Origin: Clostridiales bacterium
Lineage (GTDB): Bacteria > Bacillota > Clostridia > Lachnospirales > Lachnospiraceae
DNA: 64,000 nt
Direction: 5' to 3'
NCBI GenBank assembly: GCA_020859985.1
Contig: JAJBVD010000041.1
Location: 79,455 to 143,454 of the forward strand
Below the pieces are notes generated by a model. That model was not told where the DNA came from. It searched no databases and was given only the letters and a program-made list of their open reading frames with translations. A program made the position numbers and the translations under genes. This document shows positions 1 to 7,999 of the stretch, one piece after another (position 1 is the first letter of the stretch; each line of letters opens with the position of its first letter).

Positions 1-165
1 AAAGAAATTCGTACGCTGCGGGCACTTCTGTATTTTACAGACGGGGACGGAATTTATCCGCGTGAGGCACCGTCTTATGAGACCGCCTTTATTTTTATAA
101 ATCGGGATTCGATAAAGGGCAGGGTGCCGGACTGGGCGCACTGTATTGTGCTCGATGATATCTGA
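1..165 (+). CDS. C-terminal end of a VWA-like (DUF2201-type) protein, partial
   Basis: The open frame runs in from the left edge and stops at TGA 163-165, giving 54 residues. The segment YFTDGDGIYP followed by ETAFIFINRD resembles the end of the VWA-like, metallopeptidase-associated family (COG3864/DUF2201), whose metal-ion site region reads FTDG. Such proteins are commonly encoded next to a MoxR-type ATPase, which is what follows 64 bp downstream. In the family the ATPase often precedes the VWA gene; here the order is reversed. The two proteins are inferred to act as an ATPase/VWA chaperone-like pair. Most of the protein lies outside the window, so the call rests on the tail and the neighbour. 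Confidence 0.6.
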   Translation, partial: KEIRTLRALLYFTDGDGIYPREAPSYETAFIFINRDSIKGRVPDWAHCIVLDDI

Positions 166-229
166 ACAACATCATTGAACGATATTAAATGCAAAATATT
201 ATCCTGAAAATTACGGAGACAACACAATC

Positions 230-1987
230 ATGAATATACAGGAAGCACGAGAAGAAATCATCCGCACGATCCGTGCCTACACCGCACAAAAGGAAGACGG
301 AACCTATATCATTCCTTCCCTGCGGCAGCGGCCGCTGCTTTTGATCGGCCCGCCGGGCATCGGCAAGACCGCGATCATGGAACAGGCCGCCAGAGAATGC
401 CGAGTAGGCTTTGCTTCCTATACGATGACGCACCATACCCGGCAGAGCGCACTCGGCCTGCCTTATATTGAGCGGCGCAGCTTCGGCGGAGAGGAATACG
501 CGGTTACGGAATATACGATGAGCGAGATTATTGCAAGCGTTTACCGCTGTATGGAGGAAACCGGCGTATCGGCAGGGCTTCTGTTCCTCGATGAGATCAA
601 CTGCGTCTCGGAGACACTCGCTCCCGCGATGCTGCAGTTTTTGCAAAATAAGACGTTCGGAAGCCACCGGCTCCCTAACGGCTGGGTGCTGGCCGCCGCC
701 GGGAATCCGCCGGAATACAACAAATCCGTACACGAATTTGACATCGCGACGCTCGACCGCCTGAAATATATTCCGGTCGAGGCGGATTACGATGCCTGGC
801 GCGCATACGCGCTCGGGGAAGCGGTTCACGGCGCGATCCTCGCTTATCTGGATACGCATCCCGATCAGTTCTATATCCTGAAGCAGACTTATGCCAGCCG
901 CACCTTCGCGACCGCACGCGGATGGGAGGACCTCTCCTGTATATTGAAGGAATACGAAGCGTTAGATTTTCCGGTTGACGCAAAGCTTGTATGCCAGTAT
1001 CTGCAGGATCAGGAGCTTGCGGAGGATTTTTCTTATTTTTATCAGCTTTACCGCACAAAGGAACAGCGCCTGCCGGTAGCGCAAATGCTCGCCGGAGAGG
1101 AATCTGCTGTCACTGCCTGCCAGACTTTATTTTCTGAAAGTCCTTTTGATGAGCAGATTTATCTGGTGCATCTGATGCTCTCCTGCATCAATGAGAAGCT
1201 GGATAGCTGGCGCGCGGTCTGCCGACAGAAAACGAGATTTGAGGACACAGCCGACCGGCTGATACGGTTTCAAAAACAACAGATCGCAAAACAGGACTCT
1301 CCGGCAACGCGGCAAGGTGCTGTGCAAATCATCGACGCTTTTCTGGAAAAAGAACAGGAAATTCTCAAAATACGCCGCGAGCATGGCCTGTCTCCTGATT
1401 CCGAGCTGGAAGAAATGCGTCAGGCGCTTACCGCCATGCAGCGCATGGGATATCGGCTGCGTGGAGCAGAAAGTAATAATCCGACCACGGATTTACCAAA
1501 GAATCATACAACAAAAGATGCGAAAACAAACTCGCAAATGACCAACACTAGCAATTATCGGCAAATGAAGCACACTGGAAATTTACAAAGCCAGAACACT
1601 GTTGAAGAGCTTCTACGGCAGGGCTGTGCGGATGAAATCAGACAATTGAAAAACCACTGCGAGAGCATCGCGGAAGAAATTCTGGTTATGCTAAAATATG
1701 GGGTTCAGGCAATTACTTCGGGGAATCCGGGCAACTCTGGCAATCTGGACAACTCAGGTGGCTCAGGCAACTCGGATAATCATGGCAATCCTGACGATCA
1801 GGGCAATTCGGGGAACCCGGCCAGCACAGATAATGCGGCGCTGGTCCTTTTCCTGAGTTCCCTGCGGCAGAATCCGGTCGCCAATATATTTTTTAAACAA
1901 TATCCGGACAATCCCTGTGAACCTTACTGGAATCGGCTGGATTTTTCGGCGCGGGAAAATGCGATCAGGGAGATGCTCACGCAATGA
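230..1987 (+). CDS. MoxR-type AAA ATPase with low-complexity Asn/Gly/Ser tail
   Basis: 585 residues. Walker A GPPGIGKT is at residues 40-47 and Walker B LLFLDE at 117-122, followed by a sensor-like AAAGNPPEYN stretch, so the N-terminal 250 residues form an AAA+ module of the MoxR/dynein-like class. A helical region follows. Residues about 496-530 are an Asn/Gly/Ser/Asp-rich linker (GNSGN-like units) before a short folded-looking C-terminus. The start is ATG 230 with GGAG about 11 bases upstream. It lies directly after the VWA-like gene, and MoxR/VWA pairs are known to remodel or activate metal or membrane protein complexes; the target here is unknown. A 27-bp palindrome begins two bases after the stop. 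Confidence 0.8.
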   Translation: MNIQEAREEIIRTIRAYTAQKEDGTYIIPSLRQRPLLLIGPPGIGKTAIMEQAARECRVGFASYTMTHHTRQSALGLPYIERRSFGGEEYAVTEYTMSEIIASVYRCMEETGVSAGLLFLDEINCVSETLAPAMLQFLQNKTFGSHRLPNGWVLAAAGNPPEYNKSVHEFDIATLDRLKYIPVEADYDAWRAYALGEAVHGAILAYLDTHPDQFYILKQTYASRTFATARGWEDLSCILKEYEALDFPVDAKLVCQYLQDQELAEDFSYFYQLYRTKEQRLPVAQMLAGEESAVTACQTLFSESPFDEQIYLVHLMLSCINEKLDSWRAVCRQKTRFEDTADRLIRFQKQQIAKQDSPATRQGAVQIIDAFLEKEQEILKIRREHGLSPDSELEEMRQALTAMQRMGYRLRGAESNNPTTDLPKNHTTKDAKTNSQMTNTSNYRQMKHTGNLQSQNTVEELLRQGCADEIRQLKNHCESIAEEILVMLKYGVQAITSGNPGNSGNLDNSGGSGNSDNHGNPDDQGNSGNPASTDNAALVLFLSSLRQNPVANIFFKQYPDNPCEPYWNRLDFSARENAIREMLTQ

Positions 1988-1988
1988 A

Positions 1989-2015
1989 TTATCTGTGAAG
2001 GTACTGAACAGTTAC
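1989..2015. repeat. 27-bp dispersed palindrome, copy 1
   Basis: It differs at two positions from the perfect copy at 34216-34242. It fills nearly all of the 30-bp gap between two convergent stop codons (1987 and 2018), where it could act as a weak terminator or RNA-stabilising hairpin. Confidence 0.7.
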
Positions 2016-2017
2016 TA

Positions 2018-3271
2018 TTATTTTATCACGTACTTCGTTCCTCTCCCCCTGCCCTCAATCTTCACAACACCATTTTTCTCCATATCTTTCAGTAACTGCG
2101 TTGTCTTTGACTTTCCAAACGGGACGTACGGGGCAATCTCACTGATTGATTTCAACACCGTCTTACTTAAAATCCGATATACCATTCTTTCATCTTCCGA
2201 TAAATTCAGATTCTTCTCAAAAACCGGAAGTACAATCTTAATTGTATTTTCTGTTACTTCAAATTCCGGTTGTTTCATCCCTTCTTCATAGAGCTGTTTT
2301 ATCCGTAAAATCCCCGTGCCGAATATTTCCACAAACCCCAGTCTGTAAAATACATTTGCGAGGTTCCTGTTTCTTAAAACAGAAAGTTTTCCTGATAGAT
2401 ACTCCTCCTCTGTAATTCCGGCCGGCAACCCTCCGGGAGAAATAATTTCGATTCTGTCATCAAACATCGAAACTCTTATCTGAGATTCCACATCCCACAC
2501 TCTATGGATCAGCGCATTTGCAATTGCCTCTCTGAATGCAGGTTCCGGTATTATCTCAATCTTCTTTCTGTCAGCACCCTGTATTTCTTCGTACTGATAG
2601 TAGTCCCTGAATACCTCCAACGTTTTTTCATATACAGTCAAAGCAGATACATGATCAAATGTCGCCCTTTTTTGAATTACACTGATGTTTTCGCCAAACT
2701 TCACAATATCAATTCCGGGAAAATGATTGCTGTCCGCCAGAATACCAGCCGCGTTATTATATCCGCCGGTATTGTTATATAAATTCAGCGTTTTCAAAGT
2801 ATCCTGATTAAAGGTCTCAATCTGGATACTTTCTTTTAATTTCTGAAATAAAACATCAAAAGTCAATTCCTGGTCGTCACACGGCAATTCCTCGAATCTG
2901 ATATTTTTACCATCCAAAATCAGTCTTGATAATTCCAGCAGATCCACCTCGATTGTCGCAGTATCATTTCGTTTATATGCTTTTGATTTATATAAATATG
3001 GCTTTTGCATTCCGCTCTTTACGGTCAGTTTTATCGTCCTGTCATTGTTTTGCAGCTCCAGTGTGTAATCAGGCTGTGGAGTAATACTGTCATTAATTTT
3101 ATTTTCAATATTCAGGCACGCCTGCTTTGCATCCGACAGTCCTTTGATATTGCCAGCGTTATCAATGCCAAAAAATATCTCTCCGCCATCATAATTTGAA
3201 AAGGCACTTACTGTTTTCAGAAATGTATTTGTAATTGTTTCTTTAAATTCCGTGGTTCTCGTTTCGCGCAT
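2018..3271 (-). CDS. AlbA_2 (Schlafen AAA_4-type) ATP-binding regulator
   Basis: 417 residues. The N-terminus (ETRTTEFKE ... SAFSNYDGGEIFFGIDNAG) is the AlbA_2/divergent AAA_4 signature. A middle segment with FREAIANALIHRVW and EIISPGGLP matches the GHKL-type HATPase_c_4 domain of this family, and GTGILRI belongs to the same fold. The last ~60 residues look like a winged helix (SISEIAPYVPFGKSKTTQLLKDM). Family members are mostly annotated as transcriptional regulators or as parts of defence and stress loci; the function here is not known. The gene has its own promoter, overlapped by a long palindrome (3326-3357), suggesting autoregulation. It converges on the MoxR gene. A second AlbA_2 gene lies at 11872-13314. 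Confidence 0.8.
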   Translation of the reverse strand: MRETRTTEFKETITNTFLKTVSAFSNYDGGEIFFGIDNAGNIKGLSDAKQACLNIENKINDSITPQPDYTLELQNNDRTIKLTVKSGMQKPYLYKSKAYKRNDTATIEVDLLELSRLILDGKNIRFEELPCDDQELTFDVLFQKLKESIQIETFNQDTLKTLNLYNNTGGYNNAAGILADSNHFPGIDIVKFGENISVIQKRATFDHVSALTVYEKTLEVFRDYYQYEEIQGADRKKIEIIPEPAFREAIANALIHRVWDVESQIRVSMFDDRIEIISPGGLPAGITEEEYLSGKLSVLRNRNLANVFYRLGFVEIFGTGILRIKQLYEEGMKQPEFEVTENTIKIVLPVFEKNLNLSEDERMVYRILSKTVLKSISEIAPYVPFGKSKTTQLLKDMEKNGVVKIEGRGRGTKYVIK

Positions 3272-3304
3272 ATGTTTTTTTCCCTTCCAGGTTTTGTAAC
3301 TGAT

Positions 3305-3333
3305 ATTATACTTGTAAATACGCGAAAAATCAA
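3305..3333 (-). promoter_or_regulatory. Sigma-A type promoter of the first AlbA_2 gene
   Basis: Read on the minus strand, TTGATT (3328-3333) and TATAAT (3305-3310) are separated by 17 bp. The TATAAT lies about 35 bp before the ATG at 3271. The -35 box falls inside one arm of the palindrome at 3326-3357. Confidence 0.75.
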
Positions 3334-3357
3334 TCGTAAATTTTTACGATTGATTTT
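3326..3357. promoter_or_regulatory. Perfect 15-bp inverted repeat, probable operator
   Basis: Left arm 3326-3340 (AAAATCAATCGTAAA) and right arm 3343-3357 are exact reverse complements around a 2-bp centre. One arm contains the -35 box of the AlbA_2 promoter, as expected for a repressor site. Autoregulation by the downstream winged-helix protein is inference. Confidence 0.7.
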
Positions 3358-3436
3358 AACCACTCGCAGTCCTGCGCATAACAACAAACCAGTACGGGAG
3401 CAACTGCCCTCAGACTGACAATTCGGGGATGATCAT

Positions 3437-4246
3437 CTATGATTCCACTTTCGAAAACAGAATCCGGTCGTTGTCGAGTTCCTTGCCCGCACCGGTACGG
3501 AATTTCTCCAGAAGGCCGTCGACCGTCAGTCCGGCACGCTCCTCACCGCTGATGTCGAGAACGATATGACCGTCGTCCATCATCAGGGTGCGGTTGCCCA
3601 GTTCCAGGGCAGAGTGCATATTATGCGTGATCATCAGGCAGGCCAGATGATTTTCTTCCACAACGCGCTTTGTGAGTGCGATAACCTTGTCAGCCGTAGC
3701 CGGATCAAGCGCCGCCGTGTGCTCGTCGAGCAGCAGGATTTTCGGAGGAACGAGAGTCGCCATCAGCAGAGTGAGCGCCTGCCGCTGTCCGCCGGAGAGC
3801 AGGCCGACCGGCTGTTTCATGCGATCTTCCAGCCCCATATCCAAAAGCGCCAGCCGTTCGCGGAACATTTTGCGCTCGGCGGAGCTGATTCTGGAAAATA
3901 CAGCTTTCTTTTTTGCCACGCGCAGATAAGCAAGCGCCAGATTTTCCTCGATAGTCATGTGGGGCGCGGTGCCTTTCATCGGATCCTGGAACAGGCGGCC
4001 GATCTCCACCGCGCGCTTGTATTCCGGCACATAGGTGATATCGCAGTCGTCCAGATACACATGCCCCTCGTCCGGGAAAAAACTCCCGCCGATGCAGTTG
4101 AACAGGGTCGATTTTCCGGCTCCGTTGCTGCCGATGATCGTGGCAAAATCGCCGTCATTCACGGTCAGGCTCACGCCCGCGAGGGCGACCTTTTCATTGA
4201 CCGTGCCGGGATTAAAAACTTTTTTTACATTTGTAATCTTAAGCAT
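3437..4246 (-). CDS. ABC transporter ATP-binding protein, TrpZ/COG1101-like
   Basis: 269 residues. Walker A GSNGAGKST is at 39-47, the signature LSGGQ at 150-154, Walker B ILLLDE at 170-175 and the switch His in ITH at 206-208. The subtype (LLLDEHTAALD) is that of importers paired with COG2984 binding proteins and COG4120 permeases, the TrpXYZ-like family linked to tryptophan or tyrosine uptake in streptococci. It is the last gene of the minus-strand binding protein-permease-ATPase set. A 11-bp inverted repeat lies between the permease and this gene (4276-4319). The substrate is not proven; aromatic amino acids are suggested by family and by the upstream T-box. Confidence 0.85.
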   Translation of the reverse strand: MLKITNVKKVFNPGTVNEKVALAGVSLTVNDGDFATIIGSNGAGKSTLFNCIGGSFFPDEGHVYLDDCDITYVPEYKRAVEIGRLFQDPMKGTAPHMTIEENLALAYLRVAKKKAVFSRISSAERKMFRERLALLDMGLEDRMKQPVGLLSGGQRQALTLLMATLVPPKILLLDEHTAALDPATADKVIALTKRVVEENHLACLMITHNMHSALELGNRTLMMDDGHIVLDISGEERAGLTVDGLLEKFRTGAGKELDNDRILFSKVES

Positions 4247-4275
4247 ATCCTGCTCCTCATATTCGCTATAACAGT

Positions 4276-4319
4276 TCAGAACAGCATCGAAAAAAGCGGT
4301 CTGTGGCCTGCTGTTCTGA
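4276..4319 (-). other. Intercistronic stem-loop between permease and ATPase genes
   Basis: TCAGAACAGCA (4276-4286) and its exact reverse complement (4309-4319) enclose a 22-nt loop. There is no following U-run on the minus strand, so it is more likely an RNA-processing or stabilising hairpin than a terminator. Beside it, 12-bp units (TCGCATTTCAAG) are repeated in tandem across the permease stop codon near 4324-4347. Confidence 0.5.
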
Positions 4320-4342
4320 GCAGTCGCATTTCAAGTCGCATT

Positions 4343-5257
4343 TCAAGCCGCGTTTGCGGCCTTCTGTCTCTGCAACGCCACACGTGACTTCAGATACGGC
4401 GCGGCAATGGCAATGGCTACGATCACCGCGGACACCAGCTTCATCGCTTCCGCCGGTACATGCAGACGCAGGGCGATGGCAATGACAAAACGATACACAC
4501 AGCTGCCGACGATGACGCCGACGATGCGCCGCGGAATCGAGCGTTTGCCGAGCAGCGTCTCACCGATGATCAGGCTGGCAAGCGCGATGGTCACCATGCC
4601 GGTGCCCATGTTGATGTCGCAGGATTTCTGGTACTGTCCGATCAGACAGCCGGAAAGCGCCGTCAGCGAACCGGAGATGCAAAGCCCCACCGTAATGGTA
4701 AAGCCCGGGTTGATGCTCGAAGCGCGCACCATGTCCTCATTGTCGCCGGTCGCGCGAATGGAAAGTCCGAGCCTGGTTCCGAGGAACCATGCGAGGAGCA
4801 CACAGACGATGAGAACGATGATCGCCGACAGGATCAGTTTATACCAGGTCGCGCCAAAGAAATCCTTGCACAGACTGTAAATCGTATCTTTCTTGAAAAT
4901 AGACAAATTGGCCGAGAAGCCCATCACCGCCAGATTGACCGTGTAAAGTCCGGTATTTACGATGATTCCGGAAAGAATCGGCTCCACGCCAAGACGGGTC
5001 TGCAAAGACGCCATAATAAATCCGGAGCAGACGCCTGCTGCCATCGCCGCGAAAATTGCCAGAATCGGATGCCCCATGATCGTCACCTGTGCGCCGACCG
5101 CACAGCCAAGCGTAAAGCACCCGTCTGTCGAAAGGTCCGCAATATTTAAAATCGAATAACTCAAAAACAGAGCCAGTGCGATCAAACCGTAGATGATACC
5201 CAGCTCCAGAGCATTTGTCACGACTGAGAGGGAAATGAGTGATGTGAGAAAACTCAT
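4343..5257 (-). CDS. ABC transporter permease, TrpY/COG4120-like
   Basis: 304 residues from the chosen start at 5257, where AAGGAG sits about 10 bases upstream; the open frame extends 28 codons further but without a ribosome site. The protein is almost wholly hydrophobic, with about eight to ten membrane segments of the branched-chain/sugar permease type (BPD_transp_2). It begins ALELGIIYGLIALALFLSYSILNIADLSTDG, where the NIADLSTDG segment is characteristic of the family. It forms the membrane pore for the binding protein at 5407-6420 and the ATPase at 3437-4246. A GC-rich hairpin in the gap before this gene may lower its expression relative to the binding protein. Confidence 0.85.
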   Translation of the reverse strand: MSFLTSLISLSVVTNALELGIIYGLIALALFLSYSILNIADLSTDGCFTLGCAVGAQVTIMGHPILAIFAAMAAGVCSGFIMASLQTRLGVEPILSGIIVNTGLYTVNLAVMGFSANLSIFKKDTIYSLCKDFFGATWYKLILSAIIVLIVCVLLAWFLGTRLGLSIRATGDNEDMVRASSINPGFTITVGLCISGSLTALSGCLIGQYQKSCDINMGTGMVTIALASLIIGETLLGKRSIPRRIVGVIVGSCVYRFVIAIALRLHVPAEAMKLVSAVIVAIAIAAPYLKSRVALQRQKAANAA

Positions 5258-5366
5258 ATGGTTTCTGCTCCTTTCTGCTAACAAAATGGTAACGGTATAT
5301 ATGTCTTTCATTTGAAATGCAAAATTCCTTTCGCAGCACAAATCAAAGACATATCCTCCTGACAGC

Positions 5367-5388
5367 CGGGCAGGGAATGTCCTGCCCG
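5367..5388 (-). other. Hairpin between binding-protein and permease genes
   Basis: CGGGCAGG (5367-5374) pairs with CCTGCCCG (5381-5388) over a 6-nt loop. The T-run lies on the plus-strand side, so on the gene strand this is a stem without a U-tract. Such hairpins after binding-protein genes often stabilise the upstream message; that role is inferred. Confidence 0.55.
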
Positions 5389-5406
5389 ACCGTTTTTTTT
5401 ACTTTT

Positions 5407-6420
5407 TTACTCCATATCCTCAGAAGTTACAACCTCTACGATCTGTGTCGCTACCTCTTCGAAACCGCTGTAGTCGATGCCAAGCGCTTCCGCAGTCTCC
5501 GTGTTGACGGTGACAATACCATTGTCAAAGGTCACGATCGGAGTCGTTGCCGGGTCTGCGCCCTGCAGAATCTCAACCGCAAGATCAGCCGTCTCTTTGC
5601 CGAGCAGCTCATAGTCTACGCCAAAACCTACGAATGCGCCGTTCGCCGCGAAGGAGTCCGCACCGGTGTAATGTGCGATGCCGTTTTCGATCAGAGTCTC
5701 ATAGATGGAAAGTTCTGCTGCCATAACCGTGTTGTCGGTCGGGGTGAAGATGGCCTGTACGCCGTCCGCTGCCAGAGATTCCACTGCCTGCTGGATCTCG
5801 GAGGTGCTGGTACCGGTTGCTTCCACGTACTCAATGCCTTTCTCATCCAAATATGCCTTCGCGTCCGCGATCGGCTGTGTGGAGGAATCCTCAGAAAGGC
5901 TGTACAGCAGACCTACCTTGTCGAGATCCGGATTCGCGATAAACATCAGATCCAGAATTGCCTCGGTATTCAGCGCGTCGCTCGTACCTGTGATAATGCC
6001 GCCCGGCTCTTCCATTGACTCCACCAGCTCAGAGCCGACCGGATCGGAAACAGCCGCAAATACAATCGGGATGTCCTTGCCGGAATCCTCGATCTCTTCC
6101 TGCAGAATACTTACCGGCATCGTCGCAATCGGGATCACGATGTCTACTTCATCGTCATTAACCAGCTGAGACGCCTGCTGCATCATTGTCGAGGAATCTG
6201 CGTTACCGCTGTACACATAGCCCTCATAGACATAGGTGTCTTCACCTTCCTCAGAGAGTGCGTCCAGCTCTGCCAGAATCGCGTTCTCGATCTGGTCCAG
6301 AGAAGCGTGATCCATGAGCTTCAAAATACCTACCTTGTACTCCTCTGCCATTGCCGTGCCTGATACAGACATCGCTGCCATTGCTGCCGCAATTGCGCAT
6401 ACTGCAAATTTCTTTTTCAT
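5407..6420 (-). CDS. ABC substrate-binding protein, TrpX/COG2984-like
   Basis: 337 residues from ATG 6420, which has GGAG about 9 bases upstream; an in-frame extension to 6480 lacks a ribosome site. The signal peptide is MKKKFAVCAIAAAMAA followed by AMA at 23-25, predicting signal peptidase I cleavage; there is no lipobox cysteine, which is unusual for a Gram-positive binding protein. The mature part (YKVGILKLMDHASLDQIE ... VIPIATMP ... IVFAAVSDPVGSELVE ... GTSDALNTE) matches the ABC_sub_bind family (PF04392). It delivers the ligand to the permease and ATPase that follow. An aromatic amino acid or related ligand is inferred from family and locus. Confidence 0.85.
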   Translation of the reverse strand: MKKKFAVCAIAAAMAAMSVSGTAMAEEYKVGILKLMDHASLDQIENAILAELDALSEEGEDTYVYEGYVYSGNADSSTMMQQASQLVNDDEVDIVIPIATMPVSILQEEIEDSGKDIPIVFAAVSDPVGSELVESMEEPGGIITGTSDALNTEAILDLMFIANPDLDKVGLLYSLSEDSSTQPIADAKAYLDEKGIEYVEATGTSTSEIQQAVESLAADGVQAIFTPTDNTVMAAELSIYETLIENGIAHYTGADSFAANGAFVGFGVDYELLGKETADLAVEILQGADPATTPIVTFDNGIVTVNTETAEALGIDYSGFEEVATQIVEVVTSEDME

Positions 6421-6520
6421 TTTGGTTTCTCCTTTCATTTTGGACATTATTTCTAATTCAGCCCCTTGCGCTTGCCGCAAGACACCGAACAGTTACCTGT
6501 TGCTATTTCCGCATCCTTCC

Positions 6521-6607
6521 CGGCAGAAAATCTGTCGGAAGCGGGAAATATCATTCATCACACCAGCAGAAAAACTGCCGGAAGCGGGAAATATCGTTCA
6601 TCACACC
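6521..6607. repeat. Two-copy ~44-bp tandem duplication at the larA 3' end
   Basis: 6521-6564 and 6565-6607 are about 90% identical. The second copy includes the stop codon of the LarA-like gene, so the gene end was duplicated into the following spacer. No hairpin or gene is seen in the spacer otherwise. Confidence 0.75.
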
Positions 6608-7872
6608 GGCACAACGCTTCCCGCATAGGGAAGCACATATACCTTTTTCCCGGTGAAATCAATCTTTTTCACTAATTCCGCCAGATCAGCGGACGCCTCC
6701 ATCCCCATCGGGCGGACCATTTCAGGATCAAGCTCCGTCAGTGTGTAGACGTGACCGGCTTTGTTCAGCTGCTCCACTGTCAAATAAAATATGTAGCCGC
6801 CGATGGTAAAATCCGCCCGCAAGGAAGCATCCAGATGTCCCTCCTTAAGCGGCTTCAGCCAGCTGAAATAATCAGGCGCACCGCCGCCCTCCGGGCATTT
6901 GCAGGTCCAGAGCATAGTGCCGCCCGGCTTTAACGCCCGCATGGCGTTCAGCATGCCCTTGCAGCCCTGATACAGATTCATATCCTTCGGCGCGCCGCCG
7001 CTGGAACAGAGCACAATGTCCGCCGGTTCTTTCACTTCGATCTCATAGCATTTCCTCTGGAAGTCGCAGCTCGCCTCCCAGGCAGCGTCCATCTCACCCG
7101 AGAAAATACCGCTGTGTATGCCGCTCGCGGCCACCACAAGATTAATGCCGAAATCCGCGTGAACCAGATGCGCAGCCTCCATCATATCCTCATGGATCGG
7201 GTTGTCCGTCAGCTTACAGCAGCCGACGCGGGCATCTGTCATCGCTTTTTCCGGGTCAAGCGCACGCCTGTGATTCTGGCGGATCGAATCACGACCCGAC
7301 ACGCCCGGCAGCAGGTTTTTCCGTCCTCCGCCGAATCCGGCCATCATATGGTGGACCGTGCCGCCCACGACGATGACCCTGCGCCCCACCACCAGCGGGT
7401 TCACGCACACCTCGGTACCCCGGGACGTCGTCCCGACGTAGACCAGATCCGGCGCGTCGCAGTCATGATCGACCACGCGCACCCGGTCAACGACCTTCTG
7501 CGAGCAAATCTTCACAAGCTCCTGCGGTGTGGAATGCCGGTGCGTTCCCACTGCGATCAGGACAACTATCCGCTCATACGCCACACCGATTTTGTCATGG
7601 AGATAATCGACCAGCAGCGGCATCACCTGATCCTGATGCATCCAGCTTCTCGTGACATCGCTGACCACGATCGTTACTTCATCTTCTCTCCCGATCACTT
7701 CGGCCAGCGGCTTCCCGCCGATCACACCATCCTCGATGGAATGTACAAACGCCGCCTTCAGATCGGTGATCTCCTCCATCGGATTCGGGAGGATCGTCTC
7801 GACCGAGGCCGCCCCGCTGATCTCAAATTCCACCTGTTCCTCGCCGTATCCGAGGGAAATTTTTGCGTCCAT
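6601..7872 (-). CDS. LarA-family nickel-pincer 2-hydroxyacid racemase/epimerase
   Basis: 423 residues, the normal family length. GTHRHST at 109-115, HH at 174-175, the lysine of GGRKNLLPG (K185) and H201 sixteen residues later match the positions that in Lactobacillus plantarum LarA hold the nickel-pincer cofactor (K184, H200) and the catalytic histidines. The enzyme should interconvert stereoisomers of a 2-hydroxyacid in the cytoplasm. LarA relatives act on lactate, malate, phenyllactate and other acids, so lactate is not assured. LarB, LarC and LarE, which make the cofactor, are not in the window. It lies between an ECF importer and a TrpXYZ-like importer in the same direction, which suggests an aromatic hydroxyacid; this is inference. 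A GC-rich hairpin (7969-7985) lies upstream. Confidence 0.85.
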   Translation of the reverse strand: MDAKISLGYGEEQVEFEISGAASVETILPNPMEEITDLKAAFVHSIEDGVIGGKPLAEVIGREDEVTIVVSDVTRSWMHQDQVMPLLVDYLHDKIGVAYERIVVLIAVGTHRHSTPQELVKICSQKVVDRVRVVDHDCDAPDLVYVGTTSRGTEVCVNPLVVGRRVIVVGGTVHHMMAGFGGGRKNLLPGVSGRDSIRQNHRRALDPEKAMTDARVGCCKLTDNPIHEDMMEAAHLVHADFGINLVVAASGIHSGIFSGEMDAAWEASCDFQRKCYEIEVKEPADIVLCSSGGAPKDMNLYQGCKGMLNAMRALKPGGTMLWTCKCPEGGGAPDYFSWLKPLKEGHLDASLRADFTIGGYIFYLTVEQLNKAGHVYTLTELDPEMVRPMGMEASADLAELVKKIDFTGKKVYVLPYAGSVVPV

Positions 7873-7968
7873 ACGCCGCCCGCTTCCTTTCTGTAAAGTC
7901 CACCTACTATATGATACACGGATTGCTGCGTGCTTCGGTCTCCGCTGCCGCTCCGGTCCGCGCTAACC

Positions 7969-7985
7969 GAGCGCCACTGGCGCTC
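7969..7985 (-). other. Short GC-rich hairpin between ecfT and the larA-like gene
   Basis: GAGCGCC and GGCGCTC form a perfect 7-bp stem with a 3-nt loop in the 127-bp gap. No U-run follows, so transcription may read through into the LarA-like gene. Confidence 0.45.
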
Positions 7986-7999
7986 AGCGCCTCTCGCAA

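Noticed and set aside
5365..5400. Hairpin with T-run as a plus-strand terminator
   Set aside because: No plus-strand gene lies upstream; on the minus strand the U-run is on the wrong side. It is listed as an intercistronic stem instead.
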